A stretch of 51,196 nt of DNA from assembly GCA_002391225.1 (NCBI GenBank), contig DGRV01000035.1, positions 10,117 through 61,312 on the forward strand, written 5' to 3'. Source of the stretch: Christensenella sp. UBA4379 (lineage in GTDB: Bacteria > Bacillota > Clostridia > Christensenellales > Aristaeellaceae). Shown one piece after another: positions 25,058-33,504 of the stretch; position 1 is the stretch's first letter, and every line of letters starts with the position of its first letter. The position numbers and the translations under genes were made by a program. The notes below the pieces were generated by a model, which was not told the origin of the DNA, made no database searches, and saw only the letters and a program-made list of their open reading frames with translations.

Positions 25058-25821
25058 ATACCAAATATGAAGAGATCAATGAGCAGGGGCATAATATCCG
25101 CTGCAAGCTGTACTATAACGACCTGAACGCCGTCCGCAAAGCCATACTCTTCTGCACCGGCTTTGCCGGCCACAAGGACAATCAGGCGGCGTTCAGGTTC
25201 GCGGAAAAGGTCCTGTCCAAGCATAAGGATACGATGGTCTTTGTTTTTGACTGGCCGGCCCACGGGGACGACGTCAAAAAGAAGCTGAGCCTCACGGACT
25301 GCGATACCTATCTGACGCTGGTGCTGAGCGAGCTCAAGGATCACTTCCATGCGGAAAAGCTGTTCGCCTACGCCACCAGCTTCGGCGGGTATCTGGCGCT
25401 CAAATACATTCAGGAGCACGGGAATCCCTTTGCAAAAATCGCTCTGCGCTGCCCGGCCGTCAACATGTACGATACCCTGACCCGCGCCATCATGAAAAAC
25501 GATGAGGCGGACTGGCTGAAAAAAGGGAAGGACGTCCAGGTCGGCTTTGACCGCAAGGTCACCGTGACCCCCGGCCTGCTGGAAGAACTCCAGAGCTATG
25601 ACGTCCGGCAGTTTGACTATCTGGACTACGCGGAGGACCTGCTGATCCTCCACGGGACCGCCGACGAAGTGGTGCCCTTTGACGTCAGCCGGGAGTTTGC
25701 CGAAAACAACCTGATTGAGTTCATCCCGGTGGAAAAAGCGGATCATCGTTTCCAGAACCCGGTTCATATGAGCCTGGCCACCAAATATGTGATGGAGTTC
25801 TTTGATCTCCAGAATCAGTGA
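25054..25821 (+). CDS. Alpha/beta hydrolase
   Basis: A 255-residue cytoplasmic hydrolase. The nucleophile is Ser109 in YATSFGGY (an A-x-S-x-G elbow), the acid Asp204 in LHGTADEVVP, and the base His231 in KADHRF, all at the expected spacing. The oxyanion part FCTGFAGHKDNQ (33-44) is typical of peptidase- or esterase-like members. The substrate is unknown. Its ATG overlaps the stop of the vWA gene (ATGA). It ends before a bidirectional terminator shared with rplT. Confidence 0.9.
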   Translation: MNTKYEEINEQGHNIRCKLYYNDLNAVRKAILFCTGFAGHKDNQAAFRFAEKVLSKHKDTMVFVFDWPAHGDDVKKKLSLTDCDTYLTLVLSELKDHFHAEKLFAYATSFGGYLALKYIQEHGNPFAKIALRCPAVNMYDTLTRAIMKNDEADWLKKGKDVQVGFDRKVTVTPGLLEELQSYDVRQFDYLDYAEDLLILHGTADEVVPFDVSREFAENNLIEFIPVEKADHRFQNPVHMSLATKYVMEFFDLQNQ

Positions 25822-25844
25822 AACCCATACCAACAAACAATCAA

Positions 25845-25893
25845 AAAACCGCCTGGCACGGAGATGAATCATCTCCCTTGTCAGGCGGTTTTA
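25845..25893. terminator. Bidirectional terminator between hydrolase gene and rplT
   Basis: AAAACCGCCTG pairs with CAGGCGGTTTT around an inner hairpin (GGAGATG/CATCTCC), giving T-runs on both strands between convergent genes. Confidence 0.88.
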
Positions 25894-25906
25894 TATATCG
25901 GCCTAA

Positions 25907-26266
25907 TTATTTGGCCAGCGCTTCCTTGGCGATGTCGACCAGCTGCTTGAAAGCGTCCGCGTCGTTGACGGCCAGGTCAGCCAGCATCTTGCGGTTGACT
26001 TCGATGTTCTTCTTCTTCAGGCCGTTGATGAACGTGGAATAGCTCATGCCGTTCAGACGGGTGGCGGCGTTGATGCGGGTGATCCACAGACGGCGGAAGT
26101 CGCGCTTGCGCAGTTTCCGGCCGATGTAGGCATAGCGCAGAGAACGGCGGACCTGTTCACTGGCTGTGCGGTACTGCTTGGATTTCGCGCCGAAATAGCC
26201 TTTCGCCAGCTTTAACACCTTGCGGCGTTTCTTATGAGCATTGACTGCCCTTTTAATTCTTGCCAT
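25907..26266 (-). CDS. rplT: 50S ribosomal protein L20
   Basis: A 119-residue ribosomal protein, full length. It starts MARIKRAVNAHKKRRKVLKL with the family's long basic N-terminal tail and contains RLWITRINAATRLNG. It binds 23S rRNA early in assembly and, in Firmicutes, also represses its own operon by binding the leader RNA upstream of infC. The ATG at 26266 follows AGGAGG. It is the last gene of infC-rpmI-rplT. Confidence 0.98.
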   Translation of the reverse strand: MARIKRAVNAHKKRRKVLKLAKGYFGAKSKQYRTASEQVRRSLRYAYIGRKLRKRDFRRLWITRINAATRLNGMSYSTFINGLKKKNIEVNRKMLADLAVNDADAFKQLVDIAKEALAK

Positions 26267-26294
26267 GACAATAACCTCCTTACTGGCTTATGGC

Positions 26295-26495
26295 TTATTT
26301 GTAGGGAATCAGCGTGCGGATGGTAGCCGCTTCCGCTTTGTTCTGCAGGGTGCCGCCCTTGCGCAGATGACGGATGCGCTTGGTGGTCTTCTTGTTGAGG
26401 ATGTGGTTCGCATTCATCTTTTTATGCTTCACCTTACCCGTTTTGGTCAGAGAGAAGCGCTTGGCTGCACCACGGTGCGTCTTTTGTTTCGGCAT
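26295..26495 (-). CDS. rpmI: 50S ribosomal protein L35
   Basis: A 66-residue basic protein, MPKQKTHRGAAKRFSLTKTG..., full length for L35. The ATG at 26495 follows AAGGAGGA; an in-frame TTG two codons upstream is not needed. It sits between infC and rplT in the usual order. Confidence 0.97.
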   Translation of the reverse strand: MPKQKTHRGAAKRFSLTKTGKVKHKKMNANHILNKKTTKRIRHLRKGGTLQNKAEAATIRTLIPYK

Positions 26496-26540
26496 AATCA
26501 ATTCCTCCTTCCAGGAATGGTGATCGGAAAGCGCCTGCCG

Positions 26541-26556
26541 TAAAGGTTGCCCTTTA
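26541..26556 (-). other. GNRA-capped hairpin between infC and rpmI
   Basis: On the transcribed strand TAAAGG-GCAA-CCTTTA forms a 6-bp stem with a GCAA tetraloop, about 45 bases ahead of rpmI. It may be part of an RNA fold in this intercistronic region, where L20/L35 regulation occurs in some bacteria; the function here is unproven. Confidence 0.4.
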
Positions 26557-26598
26557 GACGCCTTCCGGCCAGGCCGGCTGAAACCGGCCCGGTGAGCT

Positions 26599-27168
26599 TC
26601 AAGCCTGCGCCGCCGGGGCTTCCGGCCGCGCGGGACGTTCAGCCTTGGGGGGCTTTTCCGCTGGTTTGGGCGCCAGGATCATCAGCATGTTGCGGCCTTC
26701 CATGGTGGGCCTGCGCTCGACGACGGCGTAATCCTTCACCCGCTCGATAAAGTCGTTCATCACCTGCATACCGATTTCAGTATGGGTGATCTGACGACCG
26801 CGGAAACGGATGGACACCTTGACCTTGTTCCCGTCCTGCAGGAACTTGACCGCGTTGCGCGCCTTGATGGCCACGTCATTTTCACCGATGGTGGCAGAAA
26901 GCTGCACTTCCTTGATTTCAATGACCTTCTGGTTTTTCCGCAGCTCCTTTTCCCGCTTGGACTGCTCGTAGCGATGCTTGTCGTAGTCCAGCAGCTTGCA
27001 GACCGGCGGCTGGGCGTTGGGAACGATTTTCACCAGATCCAGTTCCGCCTCTTCCGCCAGTTCCAGCGCCCGACGTACCGGGACAATCCCCAGCTGAGCG
27101 CCGTCCGCGCCGATCAGGCGGACCTCACGGTCACGAATTTCCTCATTGATTTGCAGTTCCGTGTTGAT
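26599..27168 (-). CDS. infC: Translation initiation factor IF-3, AUC start codon
   Basis: A 189-residue IF-3, which keeps 30S subunits free and checks the start codon. INTELQINEEIRDREVRLI begins the N-domain, and RFRGRQITHTEIG lies in the C-domain. No ATG, GTG or TTG is in frame near the ribosome binding site. GGAGG (27182-27178 on the minus strand) lies 9 bases before ATC at 27168-27166, which I take as the start; another ATC at 27174 is only 3 bases away. A rare start codon is a known feature of infC and underlies its self-control. The tail (about 165-189) is Pro/Ala/Glu-rich. Transcription is controlled by the leader at 27183-27300. Confidence 0.96.
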   Translation of the reverse strand: MNTELQINEEIRDREVRLIGADGAQLGIVPVRRALELAEEAELDLVKIVPNAQPPVCKLLDYDKHRYEQSKREKELRKNQKVIEIKEVQLSATIGENDVAIKARNAVKFLQDGNKVKVSIRFRGRQITHTEIGMQVMNDFIERVKDYAVVERRPTMEGRNMLMILAPKPAEKPPKAERPARPEAPAAQA

Positions 27169-27182
27169 GACGATGCACCTCC

Positions 27183-27300
27183 AAATAAAAATCAGCGGGC
27201 ATAAACTACCCGCTGACAGAATGACACAAATCACCTGGTTTGCCATAGACCCGTACAGCTTGAGCCGGACGGAGAGAAGCGGGTAGCTTCTGCTTTCACA
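27183..27300 (-). promoter_or_regulatory. L20-type leader with terminator/antiterminator
   Basis: A terminator stem TCAGCGGG/CCCGCTGA (27216-27209 and 27199-27192) followed by TTTTTATTT ends right at the infC ribosome binding site. Upstream, CTACCCGCT (27286-27278) is exactly complementary to AGCGGGTAG (27214-27206), which includes the left arm of the terminator; pairing there would prevent termination. The layout matches the L20 leader of low-GC Gram-positives, in which excess L20 promotes termination. Identification is by gene context and structure, not by a covariance search. Confidence 0.82.
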
Positions 27301-27306
27301 GCGGAT

Positions 27307-27335
27307 ATATTACCATGATCCGGGATTTCTGTCAA
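27307..27335 (-). promoter_or_regulatory. Promoter for infC-rpmI-rplT
   Basis: Minus strand: perfect TTGACA (27335-27330), 17-base spacer, TAATAT (27312-27307). Confidence 0.85.
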
Positions 27336-27366
27336 TCATTTTTTTGAGTTAAGTTGCACAGAAGGG

Positions 27367-28254
27367 TCAATATCTCACCTTTCCCTCGGCGACCGCCATT
27401 AAATGAAGGCCGTATGGGCTTTTGCCGTAGGCCCTGGCGCTCTCCATGAGCCGGGAACGGTCGATAAACCCGTTGATATACGCGATTTCTTCCGGCGCGC
27501 TGATCGTGATGCCCTGGCGGCTCTGGATCATCTCCACAAAGTTCGCGGCCTGCAGCAGGCTGTCCATCGTTCCGGTATCCAGCCAGGCAAAGCCCCGGCC
27601 CAGGAGCTTGACATCCAGCAGGCCGTCCTCGAGGTACATTTCATTTAAGGACGTGATCTCCAGCTCTCCCCGGCCCGAGGGCGTCACCAGCCCGGCCCGG
27701 CCGCTGACGCCGGCAGGGTAAAAATAAAGCCCCGTCACGGCGTAGCTGCTCTTTGGTATCTTGGGCTTTTCTTCGATACTCGTCGCCCGGCCGTTTTCGT
27801 CAAAAGCGACCACCCCAAAGCGCTCCGGGTCGTTGACATAATAGCCAAAGATCGTGGCGCGGCCGTTTTCCTCCGCGTTCCGGACCGCGGCTTTCAGCAT
27901 CGCTCTGAACCCGTTGCCGTAAAAAATGTTGTCGCCCAGGATCATGGCGCCGGGGCCGCCGTTCAGGAACTCTTTTCCTAAGATGAACGCCTGCGCCAGG
28001 CCGTCTGGCGAAGGCTGTACCCGGTAGGAAAGGGAAATGCCGAACTGCCTCCCATCCCCCAGCAGCGCCTGAAAGCGCGGCGTGTCCTCCGGCGTGCTGA
28101 TGATCAGAATCTCCCGGATGCCTGCCAGCATGAGGGTGCTGAGCGGATAATAGATCATCGGCTTATCGTAGACCGGAAGCAGCTGCTTGGAGGTCACTTT
28201 CGTGAGCGGGTACAAACGAGTGCCGGAGCCTCCGGCGAGTATGATACCTTTCAT
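27367..28254 (-). CDS. rfbA: Glucose-1-phosphate thymidylyltransferase
   Basis: First step of dTDP-L-rhamnose synthesis: dTTP + glucose-1-phosphate to dTDP-glucose. It has 295 residues with the N-terminal nucleotidyltransferase motif MKGIILAGGSGTRLYPLTK (1-19), KQLLPVYDKPMIYYPLS (23-39) and LGDNIFYGNGF. It is the last gene of the rfbBDCA cluster, 36 bases after rfbC. All four enzymes are present, so dTDP-rhamnose can be made for surface polysaccharide. Confidence 0.97.
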   Translation of the reverse strand: MKGIILAGGSGTRLYPLTKVTSKQLLPVYDKPMIYYPLSTLMLAGIREILIISTPEDTPRFQALLGDGRQFGISLSYRVQPSPDGLAQAFILGKEFLNGGPGAMILGDNIFYGNGFRAMLKAAVRNAEENGRATIFGYYVNDPERFGVVAFDENGRATSIEEKPKIPKSSYAVTGLYFYPAGVSGRAGLVTPSGRGELEITSLNEMYLEDGLLDVKLLGRGFAWLDTGTMDSLLQAANFVEMIQSRQGITISAPEEIAYINGFIDRSRLMESARAYGKSPYGLHLMAVAEGKVRY

Positions 28255-28290
28255 TCATCCGCCTCCGCTGTTCATATCGTCCGCATCCGG

Positions 28291-28896
28291 TCAGCGCGAA
28301 AAAGTCTCCCGGACGCCCAGCCATCTCTGGTCCTTTTCGGAAAGAAGGAGCGGCGCGCCGTCCACTTGATATCCTTCGGCGGACGCTGTGCCGGCATATG
28401 TTCCCTCCAGCTTCGGCCAGGCGATCCCAAGGAACGGATCGTTCCACGCGATCCCGCCTTCGTCATCAGCGTGATAAAAGTCGTCGCACTTATAGCAAAG
28501 CTCAGCTACATCAGAAAGCACCAGAAAACCGTGGGCAAAGCCCTTGGGAATCAGGAGCTGCTTTTTGTTTTCTTCCGAGAGCAGTAGGCCAGAGTACCTG
28601 CCGAAGGTCCGGGAATCCTTTCTCAGGTCCACCGCCACATCGAACACTTCGCCCCGGACCACCCGCACCAGCTTGGTCTGCGGATAGCGCTTCTGAAAAT
28701 GCAGCCCGCGCAAAACCCCTTTAACAGAAGAGGACTGGTTGTCCTGAACGAACGCGCAGTTCAGCCCTTCCGCTTCCATATCCCGCCGGCTGTAGGTTTC
28801 CATGAAATACCCCCTGCTGTCGCCGTGGACAGCGGGCGTAATCACGCAGAGCCCTTCGATACCGTGCATGTTTTTTTCGACTGTGATCTGACCCAT
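28291..28896 (-). CDS. rfbC: dTDP-4-dehydrorhamnose 3,5-epimerase
   Basis: Third step of dTDP-rhamnose synthesis, a cupin enzyme of 201 residues. The conserved GVLRGLHFQ (with the catalytic His), VVRGEVFDVAVDLRKDS and PKGFAHGFLVLSD are present, and the C-terminal WNDPFLGIAWP is the usual substrate-side segment. It lies between rfbD and rfbA. Confidence 0.97.
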   Translation of the reverse strand: MGQITVEKNMHGIEGLCVITPAVHGDSRGYFMETYSRRDMEAEGLNCAFVQDNQSSSVKGVLRGLHFQKRYPQTKLVRVVRGEVFDVAVDLRKDSRTFGRYSGLLLSEENKKQLLIPKGFAHGFLVLSDVAELCYKCDDFYHADDEGGIAWNDPFLGIAWPKLEGTYAGTASAEGYQVDGAPLLLSEKDQRWLGVRETFSR

Positions 28897-28918
28897 GAAT
28901 TTCTTGATCCTCCGCCGC

Positions 28919-29830
28919 TTATAACCATTCTGCTTCTTTCAGGTACCGGTGAACCGCGTCCTGCCAGGCAGGCAGGGGCTCAAAGCCCGCCCGAACCAGC
29001 TTGCTTTTGTCCAGCCTACTGTTGAGCGGGCGGACGGCCTTGCTCAGCCCATACTCAGACGTCGTGACTGGAAGGACCTTTGTCTTGAGCCCAACCTGCC
29101 TATATATCTCGCAGCAGAAGTCATACCAGGAGATGTACCCGCCTTCGTTGGTCGCGTGATAACAGCCGTACCGGTCCGTTTCGATCATGTCCGCCAGAAG
29201 ACGGGCCAGATCCAGCGTATAGGTCGGCGTGCCGATCTGGTCGCGGACCACGCGGACGGCATCTCGGGTTTGACCTGCGCGGATCATCGTCTGAACGAAA
29301 TTCTTTCCGCCGAGGCCGAAAGCCCAGGCTGTGCGGACAATAAAAAACTGATTCAGCAGGGAGGACACTGCCTTCTCTCCCTCCAGCTTGGTCCGCCCGT
29401 AGACGTTCAGCGGGCGGCAGGGCCGGTCCTCCGGCTTCCAGGGCCGCTCCCCCTGACCGTCAAACACATAGTCGGTGGAAATATACATCATCCTGGCGTC
29501 CAGCGCCCTGACCGCCTGCGCGATGTGCTTCGTTCCGCCTGCGTTGACGGCGGACGCCTGCTCCCGGTTTTCTTCCGCGCCGTCCACGTCTGTCCAGGCG
29601 GCGCAGTGAATTACGGCGTCCGGCCGAATCTCTCCGATGACCTTCCGAACCGCTTCACCGTCGGTAATATCCATTGGTCGGTACTGCGCCGCCGGGACCG
29701 GCGACCCGTCCGCGGGGCCGGCATAGGCTTCCGCCCTGTCTGAGCCCACGACCAGGTGGCCGCGGCCGGACAGGGCACGGACGACATCATGACCCAGCTG
29801 GCCGTTGACCCCCGTTACCAGTATTTTCAT
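28919..29830 (-). CDS. rfbD: dTDP-4-dehydrorhamnose reductase
   Basis: Last step to dTDP-L-rhamnose, an SDR enzyme of 303 residues. MKILVTGVNGQLGHDVV (1-17) is the NADPH-binding motif, STDYVFDGQGERPWKP is diagnostic for RmlD, and YGRTKLEGEK contains the catalytic Y-x-x-x-K. Its start overlaps the rfbB stop by 4 bases, so the two are coupled. Confidence 0.97.
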   Translation of the reverse strand: MKILVTGVNGQLGHDVVRALSGRGHLVVGSDRAEAYAGPADGSPVPAAQYRPMDITDGEAVRKVIGEIRPDAVIHCAAWTDVDGAEENREQASAVNAGGTKHIAQAVRALDARMMYISTDYVFDGQGERPWKPEDRPCRPLNVYGRTKLEGEKAVSSLLNQFFIVRTAWAFGLGGKNFVQTMIRAGQTRDAVRVVRDQIGTPTYTLDLARLLADMIETDRYGCYHATNEGGYISWYDFCCEIYRQVGLKTKVLPVTTSEYGLSKAVRPLNSRLDKSKLVRAGFEPLPAWQDAVHRYLKEAEWL

Positions 29831-30927
29831 GGCTGAACCCCACTAGAAAGCATGCGATCTTTATCAGCTGCTGAAATCATTCCTTTGTCCTGCCGCTGAT
29901 CAGCGCCGGATGAGGCCCGCTCCATCCATTCCTCGTTTTCAAGATACCAATGGATAGTCTTCGTGATGCCGACCTCAAAAGGCGTCTCCGGATACCAGCC
30001 CAGGTCCGCTCGGATCTTGCCCGGATCGATGGCGTACCGGCGGTCATGGCCCAGGCGGTCTTCTACATGGCTGATCAGGCCCTCGTTGATTTCGTCGTCC
30101 CGCAGACGGTCACGAAGTTGCTGAAGGATCGTCTGAACGATCTGAATGTTCGTCCGCTCGTTGTGGCCGCCTATGTTGTACACTTCTCCGTCTTTCCCGC
30201 CGCGGGCCACCAGGTCAATCGCCTTGCAGTGATCTTCCACATACAGCCAGTCGCGGATCTGCAGGCCGTCCCCGTATACGGGCAGGGGCTGATGATGTCT
30301 GGCGCGCTGAATCATCAGCGGGATCAGCTTCTCCGGGAACTGATAGGGGCCATAGTTGTTCGAGCAACGGGTAATATTGACCGGCATCCCATAGGTGTCA
30401 TGAAACGCCTGAACAAAGTGATCCGCGGAGGCTTTGGAAGCGCTGTAGGGAGAATGGGGATGTAGCGGCGTCGTTTCCGAAAAGTACCCGTCGGCCCCCA
30501 GCGCGCCGTATACCTCGTCCGTACTGATCTGAAGATACTTTTTGCCCGGCTTCCATTGCCTGGTGCCCGGATCATGCCACGCTTCCTTGCAGCACTGCAG
30601 CAGGTTGACGGTGCCGAGGACGTTCGTGGTCACAAAGGCCTCGGGATGCGCGATGGACCGGTCCACATGTGACTCCGCCGCAAAGTTGATCACGTAATCG
30701 GGATCGTATTCTGAAAGCAGCTGCTGCACCAGCGCCCGATCCCCGATGTCGCCCCGCACGAAAATATGGCGCGGGTCGTGCTCTGCCCCCTTCAGGTTTT
30801 CCAGGCTTCCCGCGTAGGTCAGGGCGTCTAGATTGACCAGTCTGATATCCCTATGATGGGCGAGCATATAACGGACAAAATTGCTGCCGATAAAGCCGGC
30901 GCAGCCAGTAATCAGGTAGGTAATCAT
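29827..30927 (-). CDS. rfbB: dTDP-glucose 4,6-dehydratase
   Basis: Second step of the rhamnose pathway, 366 residues. TGCAGFIGSNFVRYML (8-23) binds NAD; STDEVYGALG and YSASKASAD carry the catalytic residues. The C-terminus has an extra polar tail of about 30 residues after the usual IHWYLENEEW end (ASSGADQRQDKGMISAADKD...), which is not part of the enzyme fold and overlaps the start of rfbD. It is the first gene of the operon. Confidence 0.97.
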   Translation of the reverse strand: MITYLITGCAGFIGSNFVRYMLAHHRDIRLVNLDALTYAGSLENLKGAEHDPRHIFVRGDIGDRALVQQLLSEYDPDYVINFAAESHVDRSIAHPEAFVTTNVLGTVNLLQCCKEAWHDPGTRQWKPGKKYLQISTDEVYGALGADGYFSETTPLHPHSPYSASKASADHFVQAFHDTYGMPVNITRCSNNYGPYQFPEKLIPLMIQRARHHQPLPVYGDGLQIRDWLYVEDHCKAIDLVARGGKDGEVYNIGGHNERTNIQIVQTILQQLRDRLRDDEINEGLISHVEDRLGHDRRYAIDPGKIRADLGWYPETPFEVGITKTIHWYLENEEWMERASSGADQRQDKGMISAADKDRMLSSGVQP

Positions 30928-31007
30928 GTTCGAGCTCCTCGCGAAAGGTACGGCAGGCTTTCATCGCACAGCATATCGTCCCTATGACGTCCTGTTCCTC
31001 TTTCAGA

Positions 31008-31036
31008 ATCCTATCACGCAGGCCGATGGCTGTCAA
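31008..31036 (-). promoter_or_regulatory. Promoter for rfbBDCA
   Basis: Minus strand: perfect TTGACA (31036-31031), 17-base spacer, TAGGAT (31013-31008). Confidence 0.8.
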
Positions 31037-31147
31037 CCCGTTTCTCCGGGGCCGCTGTGCGGAAGATAACTTAGATGAAGCCTCTTTTTCCCAGCCCGGG
31101 CGATATGCAAAGCAAATTGTAAACACATTATTTTAAGTTTTTATATA

Positions 31148-31176
31148 TTTACTTTCGCATTTTATTGTGATATAAT
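31148..31176 (+). promoter_or_regulatory. Promoter for the XRE-S24 / polymerase cassette
   Basis: TTTACT (31148-31153), 17-base spacer, TATAAT (31171-31176), inside an unusually AT-rich stretch (31108-31195). No canonical Gram-positive LexA box (GAAC-N4-GTTC) was seen. Confidence 0.75.
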
Positions 31177-31217
31177 TCAAATCAGAACAAAACCTGATCC
31201 GGAGGGAGAGACACATT

Positions 31218-32069
31218 ATGGCCAAACGAAGCTTTCAGACGCCTGCGCAGGAGCTGATCGACATCAGCACCGGGAAGCCGGTTCCACTGCCCGACGTTCC
31301 GCTGATCTGCAGCCAGATCCGCCGTTTCCGGGAGCGGCAGGGGCTGGACCAGAAAACCCTGGCGCAGCGGACGGGGGTTTCCCCCAACGCCGTCAGCAAC
31401 TGGGAAAACGGCCGTTCCCGCCCGGATGTCAATCTTCTTCCGGGGATCTGCGCGGCCCTTCAAATCACGCTAGAGGAGTTGTTCGCCCTCCCTGGCCCGG
31501 CGGCGCGTCCGACTTCCCGGGAGCGCCGGCTGACGGAGAGCTTCCGCCGGCTGACGGAGGGGCACCGGCTGGCCGTCGAAAGCCTGACGGAGGCCCTGCT
31601 CCGGGCCCAGGAAAGGGAAGCCTGCCCGGACCTGCGCAGGCTTTTGCTGATGGACAAGCCGCTGGCCGCCGGCCTGGGCGACCCCACGGAGTTTGAGGAA
31701 GAGGGCGAGCCCGTTTTCGTCTACGCCTCCCCGGCCGCCAACCGGGCCGATTATGTCTTCCGCGTCAGCGGGGACAGCATGACGCCGGTCTTCCACGACG
31801 GGGATCTGGTCTACGTGGAAAAGACGGCCGGCGGTTCCTCCCTCCAGCCAGGCGAGCTCGGCGCCTTCATCTCCGGGAACGAAATGTACCTCAAGCGCTT
31901 TGAGGCGGACGGCCTGCATTCCCTCAACCCCGCCTATCCCGTCCTGCGCTTTACCGACGAGGACGCGGTGTATCTGATCGGCCGGGTGCTGTCCGTGATG
32001 GACAGAAGCGAGCTGGCCAGCGCCGCCGATACGGAAAAATACCTGAGCCTGCATCCGCAGGAAAGCTGA
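31218..32069 (+). CDS. Self-cleaving repressor: XRE HTH + S24 (LexA/CI-like) peptidase
   Basis: A 283-residue DNA-binding repressor with an autoprotease domain. The XRE HTH spans about 30-90 (RERQGLDQKTLAQRTGVS and NAVSNWENGRSRPD). The S24 domain fills the C-terminal half, with catalytic Ser187 (SGDSMTP) and Lys226 (NEMYLKRF) and a likely cleavage bond Ala151-Gly152 (PLAAGLGD). It lies just ahead of an error-prone polymerase gene, so it probably represses its own operon until DNA damage triggers RecA-stimulated cleavage. It differs from LexA in having an XRE rather than a winged helix domain. AGGGAGAG precedes the ATG. Confidence 0.92.
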   Translation: MAKRSFQTPAQELIDISTGKPVPLPDVPLICSQIRRFRERQGLDQKTLAQRTGVSPNAVSNWENGRSRPDVNLLPGICAALQITLEELFALPGPAARPTSRERRLTESFRRLTEGHRLAVESLTEALLRAQEREACPDLRRLLLMDKPLAAGLGDPTEFEEEGEPVFVYASPAANRADYVFRVSGDSMTPVFHDGDLVYVEKTAGGSSLQPGELGAFISGNEMYLKRFEADGLHSLNPAYPVLRFTDEDAVYLIGRVLSVMDRSELASAADTEKYLSLHPQES

Positions 32070-32078
32070 ACCGCCGCC

Positions 32079-33476
32079 ATGGAAAGAGTTTACGCCGCCA
32101 TCGATATGAAATCCTTTTACGCGTCCGTCGAATGTGTGTATCGGCACCTGGACCCGCTGAAGGCCAAGCTGCTGGTGGCGGACGAAAGTCGGAGCGACCA
32201 GACGATCTGCCTGGCCGTTTCCCCGGCGCTCAAGGCGATCGGCGTACCCAGCCGCCCGCGCCTGTTCGAGGCAAAGCAGGCGATCCGCCAGTACGAGGCG
32301 GCGATGCGCACCAAGGTATCCTACCTGATTGCCGTTCCCCGGATGGCGGAATATGAGCGGGTATCGGCGCTGATTTATTCCATTTTCCTGCGCTACGCCG
32401 CGCCGGAGGACATCCACGTCTACAGCATCGACGAGTCCTTCATCGACTGCACCCCCTATCTCCACTTTTACCGGGAGGAGGCGCAAAAGCAGGGGGTGCA
32501 CCCCGCCCGCGTGATGGCCATGACCATGATCCGCGACGTGCTTAAGACCACCGGCATCACCGCCACCTGCGGCATCGGCACCAACCTCTACCTGGCCAAG
32601 GTGGCCATGGACATCGTGGCCAAAAAGCAGCAGGCGGACAGCGACGGCGTCCGCATCGCGGAGCTGAATGAGGACAGCTATAAATTTCTCCTGTGGGAGC
32701 ACCAGCCGCTGACGGATTTCTGGCAGATCGGCCCCGGAAAGGCCCGGCGGCTGAACCGGGCGCACCTGTATACCATGGGCGACGTGGCCGCCAAATCCCA
32801 GTTCGACGAGGAATGGTTTTACAAAACCTTCGGCATTGACGGCGAGATCCTGATCGACCACGCCTGGGGCATCGAGCCGGTCACCATGCGGGACATTAAA
32901 ACCTACCACACCGATAATAACAGCCTTTCTGCCGGCCAGGTGCTCCCCCGGCCCTACTCGTTCCAGGAAGCGCGGGTGGTGTTTTCCGAGATGATCGACG
33001 TCCTGTGCGCCGACATGTTCACCAAGGGCCTGGTGAGCCCCGTTTTTTCCTGGTACGTTTTCTACGATCACAAGTCCCTGGAGGCCTTTCCCGAATACGA
33101 CGGCCCGGTTTCCCTGGATTATTACGGACGCCTGCACCCATCCCACGGCGGCGGCACCGTGCGCACCCGCACCGGCACCAACAGCGTCCAGACGGTCCTG
33201 AGCGCCATGCTGGCCTCCTTTGACGCAGGGGTGGATCACCGCCTCCTGTTCCGCCGGCTGAACGTATGCGCGGGCGAGGTAACGCCGGACCGCGGGGCTT
33301 TTCAGATGGACCTCTTGACCGATTACCAGGCGGCCGAGCGCGAAAGGCGGATCCAGGAAGCGATGCTGCAGGTGCGGAAAAAATACGGCCCGGGCGCGGT
33401 CTTCAAGGGGACGAACATGCTGGAGGGCGCGACGGCCCTGGAAAGAAGCCAGCAGATCGGCGGGCACAAAGCGTAA
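32079..33476 (+). CDS. Y-family (UmuC/DinB-type) DNA polymerase
   Basis: A 465-residue translesion polymerase. Catalytic acids are present: Asp9 (AIDMKSFYASVE) and Asp118-Glu119 (YSIDESFID). CGIGTNLYLAKVAMD (near 166-180) and the HhH-like stretch FWQIGPGKARRLNR follow. It resembles the UvrX/UmuC-like group carried by Firmicutes plasmids and phages rather than housekeeping DinB. It sits 9 bases after the repressor gene with no good ribosome binding site, so translation is probably coupled. It would give damage-induced mutagenesis. Confidence 0.93.
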   Translation: MERVYAAIDMKSFYASVECVYRHLDPLKAKLLVADESRSDQTICLAVSPALKAIGVPSRPRLFEAKQAIRQYEAAMRTKVSYLIAVPRMAEYERVSALIYSIFLRYAAPEDIHVYSIDESFIDCTPYLHFYREEAQKQGVHPARVMAMTMIRDVLKTTGITATCGIGTNLYLAKVAMDIVAKKQQADSDGVRIAELNEDSYKFLLWEHQPLTDFWQIGPGKARRLNRAHLYTMGDVAAKSQFDEEWFYKTFGIDGEILIDHAWGIEPVTMRDIKTYHTDNNSLSAGQVLPRPYSFQEARVVFSEMIDVLCADMFTKGLVSPVFSWYVFYDHKSLEAFPEYDGPVSLDYYGRLHPSHGGGTVRTRTGTNSVQTVLSAMLASFDAGVDHRLLFRRLNVCAGEVTPDRGAFQMDLLTDYQAAERERRIQEAMLQVRKKYGPGAVFKGTNMLEGATALERSQQIGGHKA

Positions 33477-33504
33477 CGAACCAAAAAGCAGAGGAGGCGA
33501 GCGC

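Noticed and set aside
31108..31217. A LexA (DinR) box upstream of the repressor-polymerase operon
   Set aside because: No GAAC-N4-GTTC pattern was found; only AT-rich sequence with no clear dyad.
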